A stretch of 44,497 nt of DNA, from contig SLPZ01000042.1 of the NCBI GenBank assembly GCA_007131725.1, positions 1 through 44,497 of the forward strand. Direction: 5' to 3'. Below, piece by piece: positions 37,482-43,136 of this stretch. This stretch comes from Balneolaceae bacterium (lineage in GTDB: Bacteria; Bacteroidota; Rhodothermia; Balneolales; Balneolaceae). The position numbers were made by a program, and so were the translations under genes. The notes under the pieces were generated by a model. The model saw only the letters and a list, made by a program, of their open reading frames with translations, did not search any database and was not told the origin of the DNA. Numbering within the stretch: the first letter of the stretch is position 1; every line of letters starts with the position of its first letter.

Positions 37482-38135
37482 ATGGGAAAGAAAATTGCTT
37501 TAGGATGCCTCGTAGCAGCCCTTGTAGTTGTTGTTGGCGGCGGATTTTTGGGATACACTTTTTTTGTAAAACCTTTGATGGGCGGCGTTTCTGCTCTTCA
37601 GGATATTCATGAAAAGAATGAACAAATCGTCAATCAGTCTTCATACACACCACCTGAGGAAGGCGAACTCAGTGAGGACCAGGTTGACCGATTTGTGAAT
37701 GTGCAGCGTGAAATTCGTGCAGGCCTGGAAAATATACTCACCGAATTCCAGGAGAAGTATGAGGAGCTTGGCACCGAACTGGAAGATCGCGACCCTACCA
37801 TCCGTGAGATGATGAATATTTACGGTGACCTCGTCGGCCTCTATTCCGATGCCAAACAGGTGCAGGTAGATGCCCTGAACAACCACGGATTTTCGCTCGA
37901 AGAGTACCGGTTTGTGCAGCAGTCGTTCTACCAGGCCCTGGGGGTTGAACTTTTCTCCTACAACATCGACATGATGGCCAAAGCCGCAAGCGAAGGAAAT
38001 TACAACATCAATATTGAGGATTTTGAAACCAAACAGGCGGAGATGGAGCGAGTGCCCGAACGCAACAGGGAGCTTGTTGCGCCCTATACCGACGATATCG
38101 AAGACTGGGTAGTCTTTGCCTGGTGGGGCCTCTGA
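37482..38135 (+). CDS. Hypothetical membrane-anchored helical protein
   Basis: I do not recognise this 217-residue protein. It has one N-terminal hydrophobic segment (about 5-28) with positive residues before it (MGKK), so it should be anchored with the rest outside the cytoplasm. The soluble part (30-217) is acidic and predicted helical, with a heptad-like stretch in about 65-105 (NVQREIRAGLENILTEFQEKYEELGTELED). It ends in an aromatic tail, DWVVFAWWGL. C9 lies inside the hydrophobic segment, but a lipobox is not convincing there. It stands alone between the desulfurase gene and the inverted repeat at 38150. Secretion or envelope function is only an inference. Confidence 0.75.
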   Translation: MGKKIALGCLVAALVVVVGGGFLGYTFFVKPLMGGVSALQDIHEKNEQIVNQSSYTPPEEGELSEDQVDRFVNVQREIRAGLENILTEFQEKYEELGTELEDRDPTIREMMNIYGDLVGLYSDAKQVQVDALNNHGFSLEEYRFVQQSFYQALGVELFSYNIDMMAKAASEGNYNINIEDFETKQAEMERVPERNRELVAPYTDDIEDWVVFAWWGL

Positions 38136-38149
38136 TTCATATTCTGAGA

Positions 38150-38216
38150 ATTCGTGGCACCACTTTTTAAAAGGTAACTTTTATTTTATATACATCTTCT
38201 TAGTGGTGCCACGAAT
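38150..38216. repeat. 67-bp element with perfect 15-bp inverted repeat
   Basis: ATTCGTGGCACCACT (38150-38164) and AGTGGTGCCACGAAT (38202-38216) are exact complements with a 37-base AT-rich middle. It starts 15 bases after the stop of the hypothetical gene. It may act as a terminator, but the long loop and lack of a T tract point rather to a small mobile palindrome. Confidence 0.75.
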
Positions 38217-38277
38217 AAGCAAACCTGCAAGAACCGCAATGCCGCTGTAAAAACTCTTCATCAAAAACTGAAAATTC

Positions 38278-38814
38278 ATGAATATTTGTGTCTATTGCGG
38301 CTCTTCTGCAGGAAATGATCCCTCCATTATAGAACAGGCTGAAGTGTTTGGCAGACAGCTTGGATCCCGGGGTCACAGGCTTATTTACGGCGGGGCATCC
38401 ATCGGAATTATGGGACGTCTGGCCGATGCAGTATTGTCAGCCGGCGGAGAGGTTATCGGTGTCATTCCAAAAGGCCTTTTCAGAAGAGAAGTGCCCCACC
38501 AGGGAATTACCGAGCTGATTGCCGTAAACGACATGCATCAGAGAAAATCGGAAATGGCCTCGCGGGCTGATGCTTTTGTTGCCCTGCCCGGCGGATTCGG
38601 CACCCTTGAAGAGCTACTCGAAATCATCACCTGGAACCAGATCGGCATACTAAAAAAACCGGTGGTAGTACTGAACCTGAACGGTTTTTTTGATCCACTT
38701 CTCTCCATGATCGATCACGCCATGGCAACCGGATTCATCAAACAAAAAAACGGAGATATCCTGAAAGTGGCCAATTCTGTTGATGAATGCCTGCAGCTCT
38801 GCGAAGGGCGGTGA
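38278..38814 (+). CDS. LOG family nucleoside 5'-monophosphate phosphoribohydrolase (TIGR00730)
   Basis: LOG enzymes split nucleoside monophosphates into base and ribose-5-phosphate, and in plants they activate cytokinins. The 178-residue product has the lysine-decarboxylase-like fold signatures ICVYCGSSAGNDP (3-15), IYGGASIGIMG, MHQRKSEM (86-93) and the catalytic PGGFGTLEE (104-112). Length is typical of the small type. The bacterial physiological substrate is uncertain. It is a single gene preceded by the 15-bp inverted repeat. Confidence 0.95.
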   Translation: MNICVYCGSSAGNDPSIIEQAEVFGRQLGSRGHRLIYGGASIGIMGRLADAVLSAGGEVIGVIPKGLFRREVPHQGITELIAVNDMHQRKSEMASRADAFVALPGGFGTLEELLEIITWNQIGILKKPVVVLNLNGFFDPLLSMIDHAMATGFIKQKNGDILKVANSVDECLQLCEGR

Positions 38815-38983
38815 TTTGTTGTGATAAAAACTCTTTTGGTATTTTACAAATGGCTTTACTGAAAACTTTGCAGGTATTCTGTTCAAAGTAAATTAAATCC
38901 TCTCTTGAGAGACTGTGAGAAAATTCCGGTTCAAATAGTGATGACATTAAATTTTTTATGTATTGAATGGTTTTCAAGAGCTC

Positions 38984-39043
38984 CCCTCCTTGTCACACCG
39001 TTTTTTGGTGTGATAGGGAGCGGCCGGGGGTAGGTCCGAAAAG
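38984..39043 (+). repeat. Palindromic intergenic repeat, family member
   Basis: The unit runs CTCCCCTCCTTG, then CACACCG-TTTTTT-GGTGTG (a hairpin), then AGGGAG, and ends GGGGTAGGTCCGAAAAG. Matching units lie at 25501-25893 (reverse, split), 40599-40662 (reverse) and 40690-40748. It is the most compact complete copy and the best model for the family. Confidence 0.75.
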
Positions 39044-39141
39044 GCAGACACCGTATCAGGGCTCAAAACTTAAATTTTTATGCCTTGACGCTTGAAGGAC
39101 TTCCGCTACGCTCCAGACGCTTCAAGGTCATTTTTTAGTAT

Positions 39142-39177
39142 AAGACCTGACAGGTTTTGAGAAACCTGTCAGGTCTT
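39142..39177 (+). terminator. Long perfect hairpin (terminator-like or mobile palindrome)
   Basis: AAGACCTGACAGGTTT (39142-39157) pairs perfectly with AAACCTGTCAGGTCTT (39162-39177) across a 4-base loop. It is stable, but followed by only a short T-poor stretch. It lies 127 bases before the serpin gene and about 330 after the LOG gene. GACCTGACAGGTTT palindromes are common scattered repeats in Bacteroidota genomes, so a role as a mobile repeat is as likely as termination. Confidence 0.6.
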
Positions 39178-39303
39178 TGTTCGACGAATGAAACATGACT
39201 GGTCACTCTCTCAACTCTTTTAAAACTTTTTCTTTCTTAATAGGTGCCCTCCATTTCCCGCGTGTAATATCAACAGTCATCAACTCAAACCAAGACTAAA
39301 AGA

Positions 39304-40560
39304 ATGTACCGATTTCACATTTACCTTCTTCCATTGTTGTTGATATTGTTCATATCAGGATGCGATCTGTTCAGCTCTGCGGGCGGAACAGATAAAACCG
39401 AACGGGAGCTGCCCCGCGAATTCTCCGCACAGGAAAAACTGGTTGCAGAAGCGTCCAACGATTTTTCTTTCCGCCTACTCAATTTGCTTCATGAAAAAGA
39501 GGGAAACCAGCCATTTTTCGTTTCACCCCTCAGCATTTCCACCGCATTTGCAATGGCACTGAACGGTGCAGACGGTGATACCTACGAGCAGATGCGCGAC
39601 TTTTTTGGCTACTCCGGCATGACCAACGAAGAGATCAACCGGGCGTATCGCGATCTGATTGAACTGCTGACCACACTCGATCCGAAAGTAGTGATGAACA
39701 TCGCCAACTCGATATGGGTAAGAGAAGATTTTCAGGTACTCGAGGATTTCCTGGAACGAAACAGAACTTATTTCGATGCCGAGGTATCACGGCTCGATTT
39801 CAGCAAGCCCGAAGCGCCCGACATCATCAACGCCTGGATTGAGCAAAAGACGAAAGGGCTGATTGAAGAGATGATTAATGAGATCGACCCACTTGTGGTG
39901 ATGTACCTGATTAACGCCATCTATTTTAACGGAGACTGGACTGTACAGTTTGATCCGGATGAGACTGAAGACCGCCGGTTTTACCGGGATGACGACACCA
40001 CCATAGAAGTACCCACGATGACCGGCCGCCACGAATTCCGTTATTATCTGGGAGATGACTGGACGGCGCTGGATATGTGGTACGGCGATGCCGGTTTTTC
40101 GTTCACAGCTTTGATGCCGGCTGAAGACGCCGCTCTGCAAGAGCTGATCCCGGATTTAACGATAGCACGCTTTCAATCCATCACCAGCCGGCTTGAGCAG
40201 GATACCATCAATGTTTTCATGCCAAAGTTTGAGCTGGATTATGAGATTGACGATTTTCCTTTCGACCTGATGGAAATGGGTTTAACGCTTCCTTTTGATT
40301 CGTTTGAAGCAGATTTTTCCAGGATTACCGATATCCAGCAAATTTATATTTCTGATGTGATGCACCGTGCGGTTATCAAGCTGGATGAGGAGGGAAGTGA
40401 AGCGGCTGCAGTTACCGTCATCGAATTCAGAGAACTCAGTGCCGGAGGCGGTGGCAAACATTATCTGACCATCCGCCTCGACCGGCCGTTCCTCTTCTTT
40501 ATCCGGGAAAACAGCTCCAATACCATTTTGTTTATGGGAGCTTATACGGGTTTTGAGTGA
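39304..40560 (+). CDS. Serpin family serine protease inhibitor, lipoprotein
   Basis: Serpins trap proteases through a bait loop that inserts into a beta-sheet after cleavage. The 418-residue product has a lipoprotein signal ending ISGC (C20). The serpin core includes FFVSPLSISTAFAMALNGADG (71-91), NAIYFNGDW and the closing DRPFLFFIRENSSNTILFMG (393-412). The hinge EEGSEAAAV (362-370) is intact, which indicates an inhibitory serpin. Counting 17 residues from E362 puts P1-P1' at L378-S379, suggesting a chymotrypsin- or cathepsin-like target. It is a single gene followed by a strong terminator. Anchoring to a membrane is unusual for the family and implies defence of the cell envelope against proteases. 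Confidence 0.95.
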   Translation: MYRFHIYLLPLLLILFISGCDLFSSAGGTDKTERELPREFSAQEKLVAEASNDFSFRLLNLLHEKEGNQPFFVSPLSISTAFAMALNGADGDTYEQMRDFFGYSGMTNEEINRAYRDLIELLTTLDPKVVMNIANSIWVREDFQVLEDFLERNRTYFDAEVSRLDFSKPEAPDIINAWIEQKTKGLIEEMINEIDPLVVMYLINAIYFNGDWTVQFDPDETEDRRFYRDDDTTIEVPTMTGRHEFRYYLGDDWTALDMWYGDAGFSFTALMPAEDAALQELIPDLTIARFQSITSRLEQDTINVFMPKFELDYEIDDFPFDLMEMGLTLPFDSFEADFSRITDIQQIYISDVMHRAVIKLDEEGSEAAAVTVIEFRELSAGGGGKHYLTIRLDRPFLFFIRENSSNTILFMGAYTGFE

Positions 40561-40598
40561 GGGGTGTTGTTAGGATTATTTTGCATCAATCCGTCTGA

Positions 40599-40662
40599 CT
40601 TTTCGGACCCACCCCAACCCCTCCCTCCGGCGGAAAGCACGCCGCAAGGAGGGGCTTTTTTG
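40599..40662 (-). repeat. Palindromic intergenic repeat, family member (reverse)
   Basis: It starts CTTTTCGGACCCACCCC as at 25501, with the CCCCTCC...GGAGGGG body. On the minus strand it reads in the same sense as the unit at 38984. Confidence 0.7.
40618..40661 (+). terminator. Intrinsic terminator of the serpin gene
   Basis: CCCCTCC (40618-40624) pairs with GGAGGGG (40648-40654), and the inner CGGCG (40628-40632) pairs with CGCCG (40640-40644). A six-T tract follows (40656-40661). It lies 58 bases after the serpin stop and doubles as part of the repeat. Confidence 0.75.
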
Positions 40663-40689
40663 TATGGCTGAAATTTCTGGAAAAAGACA

Positions 40690-40748
40690 CCCCTTCCTTG
40701 TGGCGGTGCGTTGTTTTGCACCGACATAGGGAAGGGGCCGGGGGATGG
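40690..40748 (+). repeat. Palindromic intergenic repeat, family member
   Basis: CCCCTTCC (40690-40697) pairs with GGAAGGGG (40730-40737), and CGGTGC (40704-40709) pairs with GCACCG (40718-40723). It is followed by CCGGGGGATGGGT, as at 39024-39034. It points opposite to the neighbouring copy at 40599-40662, so the pair forms a larger inverted arrangement. Confidence 0.7.
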
Positions 40749-40903
40749 GTTAGTTCCATCTCCTGTTTCAACAAAAAATTTTGCACTATCAAAGTTTAAT
40801 TTCGATCATAAAACTCTTTTCACGCACAACAAAATTAATGAAGCAAATTTCGTAAATAAGACAAGTCCGTCTATGCGTACCAAAAAACCATGTTTCTTAA
40901 AAT

Positions 40904-40982
40904 TTGTGGATAACTCTGTGGGAAAGTTGTGGATAAATCAGCGATTTTTTTATTGACAACCATTTGGAATTTGTATTAATTA
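40904..40982 (+). promoter_or_regulatory. DnaA boxes and promoter of microprotein copy 1
   Basis: Two perfect DnaA boxes TGTGGATAA lie at 40905-40913 and 40928-40936, both on the same strand. A weaker unit, CTGTGGGAAAG, lies between them, so the block reads as three 11-12-bp direct repeats, one helical turn each. A T-rich step is followed by TTGACA (40953-40958), an 18-base spacer and TAATTA (40977-40982). The start codon is 18 bases further. Unit 1 has one repeat fewer than units 2 and 3. DnaA binding is inferred from the match to TTATCCACA. Confidence 0.65.
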
Positions 40983-41000
40983 CAAGTGAGTACAGTCGTC

Positions 41001-41078
41001 ATGAATGCTACGGCAGAATTGATGAAGAGCTGGAAATCCGCAGCTTATTTGTTCAATGATTCCTACAAGATGAACTGA
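41001..41078 (+). CDS. Unrecognised 25-residue microprotein, copy 1
   Basis: I know no family for this peptide. It starts MNATA, has E at residue 6, and then the core LMKSWKSAAYLF (7-18), NDSYKMN at the end. L7, W11, A14/A15 and F18 would fall on one side of a helix and K9/K12 on the other, so a small amphipathic helix is likely. Compared with copy 3 it differs by three bases in 78, compared with copy 2 by six, with no insertion, deletion or stop. A GTG at 40986 is in frame and would give 30 residues, but copy 2 has CTG there, so the ATG is preferred. There is no clear Shine-Dalgarno site. Coding status is inferred from conservation. Confidence 0.6.
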   Translation: MNATAELMKSWKSAAYLFNDSYKMN

Positions 41079-41084
41079 ATGAAT

Positions 41085-41103
41085 GTACTCCGGTACTTTT
41101 TTT
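41085..41103 (+). terminator. Hairpin and T tract after microprotein copy 1
   Basis: GTAC-TCCG-GTAC (41085-41096) is a short stem with a UNCG-type tetraloop closed by C-G, which is unusually stable, followed by seven T (41097-41103). The same structure ends copies 2 and 3. GTACTC can also pair with GAGTAC at the transcript start. Confidence 0.6.
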
Positions 41104-41191
41104 ATGTCCGCCTGTTTTGTCCGATCTGCTTCAATTAAACTCCTTTTCTGATTACCAGCATTCTCTTAAAGCCACCATTCTTTAGTCGAAT

Positions 41192-41533
41192 CTACGGAGC
41201 AAACATTTCTAGCAACACCTTGAGTACTTTCTCTTCGGCTGAACTGCTTATTGTACCAAGTTTTTTTATCAAACGGCTTTTATCTACTGTACGAATTTGA
41301 TCTAAAACAATCTGCCCTTTTTTTCCTTGAAATGTAGTGGTGACCCGCGTTGGATAATTTTTGATTGTAGAAGTCATCGGCGCGATAATTACGGTTCTGA
41401 TATACTTATTCATTTCATCAGGAGAAATGATTAAACAGGGACGTGTTTTCTTAATTTCAGACCCTTTTGTCGGATCAAGCGAAATCTGATGAACTTCAAA
41501 CCTTCGGACCTGCTTACTTTCTACCATGTCCAC
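41192..41533 (-). CDS. MazF/PemK-type toxin endoribonuclease
   Basis: MazF toxins cut RNA at short motifs and stop growth when not bound by antitoxin. The 113-residue product has the family features VHQISLDPTKGSEIKKTRPCLIISPDEMN (14-42), IIAPMTSTIKNYPTRVT, and GQIVLDQIRTVDKSRLIKKLG. K29-T30-R31-P32 is the usual active-site strand. The start overlaps the antitoxin end by 13 bases (or 7 from a second ATG at 41527), so they are translated together. It lies between microprotein copies 1 and 2, on the opposite strand. Confidence 0.93.
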   Translation of the reverse strand: MDMVESKQVRRFEVHQISLDPTKGSEIKKTRPCLIISPDEMNKYIRTVIIAPMTSTIKNYPTRVTTTFQGKKGQIVLDQIRTVDKSRLIKKLGTISSSAEEKVLKVLLEMFAP

Positions 41534-41778
41534 TCAGCTTCATCCCACGCGGATGGTTTTTCAATTTCTTTTTGATCTAATAAGGCATCATCACCTTGTT
41601 CTGCCATCTTTTCGAAAGACGCCTCCCAATCTTTTCGGGCAGTTTCGGCAGACCGAAGGACAATTTCATTATCTCTGAGAATCATCTCAATTTCTTCGGT
41701 TAATCCACTTTCCTCAATCAGGGGTTTTGGAATTCGTACCCCCTGGGAGTTTCCAATACGAATTAATTTAGTTTTCAT
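41521..41778 (-). CDS. MazE/AbrB-type antitoxin
   Basis: MazE neutralises MazF and represses the pair. From the ATG at 41778 the product is 85 residues. It has the AbrB-like swapped-hairpin DNA-binding fold in MKTKLIRIGNSQGVRIPKPLIEESGL (1-26) and IEMILRDNEIVLRS. The acidic C-terminal tail ends SAWDEAEWTW and should wrap the toxin. A longer start at 41808 adds ten residues not usual for the family. The promoter TATATTTG lies 28 bases upstream of the ATG. Confidence 0.92.
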   Translation of the reverse strand: MKTKLIRIGNSQGVRIPKPLIEESGLTEEIEMILRDNEIVLRSAETARKDWEASFEKMAEQGDDALLDQKEIEKPSAWDEAEWTW

Positions 41779-41805
41779 GGCTTCGGCGTTGTTTGAAATG
41801 ATACT

Positions 41806-41836
41806 CAAATATAATTACAATGTACTTACAGTCCAA
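41806..41836 (-). promoter_or_regulatory. Bacteroidota-type promoter of mazEF
   Basis: On the minus strand TATATTTG (41813-41806) fits TAnnTTTG and TTG (41836-41834) lies 20 bases upstream of it, matching the -33/-7 arrangement. A nearby run on the plus strand, TAATTACAA...ACAGTC (41812-41833), resembles the promoter-downstream part of the microprotein units and could be a remnant. Confidence 0.5.
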
Positions 41837-42041
41837 CGAAAGGTGTAAAGTTTTATTGAACCACTTAACTTATTTCGAACTCACGTTAATTTGCAGAGTC
41901 CCCTAAACATATATTTGAGGCCTCTTGAAATCTGTTCAGATCAAAAAAAATCAGTCTCCACGCACAACAAATTTGAATGGATAAATTTTATGGAATGTAC
42001 AAATCCACCAATAGGCTTCAGAAAGCGGTATTTCTCAAAAT

Positions 42042-42131
42042 TTGTGGATAATTCTGTGCAAAAGTTGTGGGAAAGTTGTGGATAAGTCAGTGATTTTTTT
42101 ATTGACAACCATTTGGAAATTGTGCTTATTA
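42042..42131 (+). promoter_or_regulatory. DnaA boxes and promoter of microprotein copy 2
   Basis: Perfect DnaA boxes TGTGGATAA lie at 42043-42051 and 42077-42085, 34 bases apart start to start. Two weaker units lie between them, TCTGTGCAAAAG and TTGTGGGAAAG. This makes four direct repeats at about 11-bp steps. TTGACA (42102-42107) is followed after 18 bases by TTATTA (42126-42131), or after 19 bases by TATTAT. Confidence 0.65.
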
Positions 42132-42149
42132 TAACTGAGTACAGTCGTC

Positions 42150-42227
42150 ATGAATGCTACGGCAGGATTGATGAAAAGCTGGAAATCCGCAGCTTATTTA
42201 TTCGATGAATCCCACAAGATGAACTGA
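42150..42227 (+). CDS. Unrecognised 25-residue microprotein, copy 2
   Basis: Same length and frame as copies 1 and 3. Core LMKSWKSAAYLF (7-18) is identical. Residue 6 is G and residues 19-22 read DESH instead of NDSY, so two changes are conservative (N19D, D20E) and one is Y22H. One change from copy 1 (TTG to TTA at L17) and one at K9 are silent. The codon five positions upstream of the ATG is CTG, not GTG, so only the ATG start is shared by all three. Product unknown; a structured RNA is the alternative. Confidence 0.6.
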   Translation: MNATAGLMKSWKSAAYLFDESHKMN

Positions 42228-42233
42228 ATGAAT

Positions 42234-42252
42234 GTACTCCGGTACTTTTTTT
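42234..42252 (+). terminator. Hairpin and T tract after microprotein copy 2
   Basis: GTAC-TCCG-GTAC (42234-42245) followed by seven T (42246-42252), identical to copy 1. Confidence 0.6.
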
Positions 42253-42430
42253 ATACTCGCCTGTTTTTTTAGTCCTGCCGCTTCTAATCTCCTTTACTGA
42301 TTAGCCTTCGTAATTAAAGTCTTATGCCTGGTTTAACGGGCCTTGTAAACTAAGATAACAGCAACAGCTATCTCAGTAAACTGTGTTAATATTAATAGTC
42401 AACCCCAATGCTGAAAATGAAAGCTCGTTT

Positions 42431-42494
42431 TATTGCCACGGATTTACAGAACGTCACAGAATATTCCGTGCATTTCTGTGTTTCAGTGGCAATA
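42431..42494. repeat. 64-bp imperfect palindrome between microprotein copies 2 and 3
   Basis: TATTGCCAC (42431-42439) pairs with GTGGCAATA (42486-42494), ACAGAA (42446-42451) with TTCTGT (42474-42479), and the centre CACAGAATATTCCGTG is itself nearly palindromic. It fills much of the 250 bases between units 2 and 3. No ORF is seen. It is probably another scattered palindromic repeat. Confidence 0.6.
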
Positions 42495-42698
42495 TTTCAA
42501 TATCTCTTGTGGGGGGCTTTCCTTTTCTTCAGAATTATCAACCCACAAGAATTTCTGTATAACCACAAATAGTTTAGTGCCTCTTGATATCTGGTCAGGT
42601 CAAAAAATCAGCCTCCGCGCACAGCAAAATTGAAGGTTCAAATTATATGGAAAAGACAAATCCCTTAATATGCCCCACAGTGCGTGATTCTTCAAAAA

Positions 42699-42788
42699 TT
42701 GTGGATAACTATGTGTAAAAGTTGTGGGAAAGTTGTGGATAAATCGATGATTTTTTTATTGACAACCATTTGGAATTTGTGCTAATTA
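42699..42788 (+). promoter_or_regulatory. DnaA boxes and promoter of microprotein copy 3
   Basis: Perfect DnaA boxes TGTGGATAA lie at 42700-42708 and 42734-42742, with two weaker 11-12-bp units between them, exactly as in copy 2. TTGACA (42759-42764), an 18-base spacer and TAATTA (42783-42788) follow. The ATG is 18 bases after the -10 box. Confidence 0.65.
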
Positions 42789-42806
42789 CAAGTGAGTACA
42801 GTTGTC

Positions 42807-42884
42807 ATGAATGCTACGGCAGGATTGATGAAAAGCTGGAAATCCGCAGCTTATTTGTTCAATGATTCCTACAAGATGAAATGA
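42807..42884 (+). CDS. Unrecognised 25-residue microprotein, copy 3
   Basis: Same frame and length as the other copies, with G at residue 6, the identical core LMKSWKSAAYLF, NDSYKM, and a final K where the others have N. The stop codon stays TGA in all three. The Trp, two Lys and aromatic residues are unchanged in every copy. The final-codon change (AAC to AAA) disrupts a GTTCA/TGAAC RNA stem seen in copy 1, which favours a coding rather than purely RNA role. Function unknown. Confidence 0.6.
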   Translation: MNATAGLMKSWKSAAYLFNDSYKMK

Positions 42885-42890
42885 GCAAAT

Positions 42891-42909
42891 GTACTCCGGT
42901 ACTTTTTTT
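42891..42909 (+). terminator. Hairpin and T tract after microprotein copy 3
   Basis: GTAC-TCCG-GTAC (42891-42902) followed by seven T (42903-42909), as in copies 1 and 2. Confidence 0.6.
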
Positions 42910-43136
42910 ATGCCCGCCTGTTTTTGTTTGTTATAAAATTCTTTAATTCTAACCAAGATAACCATCTTTTATTTCTCAACTTAACCTCGCGTCCCGGTCA
43001 TGCAGGTTCAGATATTTTACCACTCGTGAACCATTTCTGTTTTAAAAAAATCGCAGGATAATTTTATGAACAGCGGAATGGACAAAAGTTACAAACAGTT
43101 CTTACGGATAATTGTTAATTACTCGTTTTAAAACTC

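Larger units (their letters stand above)
38815..39303. other. 489-base repeat-rich intergenic region
   Basis: No convincing gene is seen. It contains the palindromic repeat at 38984-39043, a partial repeat pair GACGCTTGAAGGAC / GACGCTTCAAGGTC (39087-39100 and 39116-39129), and the strong hairpin at 39142-39177. Confidence 0.65.
40805..41170 (+). repeat. Microprotein cassette, copy 1
   Basis: First of three similar units in the same orientation (others at about 41925-42322 and 42572-42925). It has CACGCACAACAAA (about 40822), the DnaA-box block, promoter, a 25-codon ORF, hairpin with T tract and the trailer CGCCTGTTTT. Conservation is highest from the boxes to the T tract. Boundaries were judged by eye. 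Similarity to copy 2 continues past the T tract to about 41170. Confidence 0.8.
41925..42322 (+). repeat. Microprotein cassette, copy 2
   Basis: Shares GCCTCTTGA-ATCTG-TCAG-TCAAA and CTCC-CGCACA-CAAA upstream with copy 3, and the DnaA boxes, promoter, ORF and T tract with both. Flanking parts carry insertions and deletions, whereas the 78-base ORF does not. mazEF lies between this copy and copy 1. Confidence 0.8.
42572..42925 (+). repeat. Microprotein cassette, copy 3
   Basis: Third unit of the family. It is closest to copy 1 in the ORF but to copy 2 upstream of the boxes (GCCTCTTGATATCTGGTCAGGTC). Similarity ends soon after the T tract and CGCCTGTTTT. Confidence 0.8.

Noticed and set aside
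40711-40956. Plus-strand 81-codon frame running into the first DnaA-box block
   Set aside because: It crosses a hairpin repeat and the box array, has no family resemblance, and its frame is not kept in copies 2 and 3.
41891-42085. Plus-strand 64-codon frame upstream of cassette copy 2
   Set aside because: It reads through the DnaA boxes. The equivalent part of copies 1 and 3 has indels and no matching frame.
42433-42633. Plus-strand 66-codon frame between cassette copies 2 and 3
   Set aside because: It overlaps an imperfect palindrome and a cassette flank, with no family match and no conserved counterpart.
40904-42742. CRISPR array as an explanation for the repeats
   Set aside because: The repeats are three long units with internal promoters and ORFs and irregular spacing (1149 and 657 bases). 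There are no regular 20-40-base repeats with unique spacers and no cas genes.
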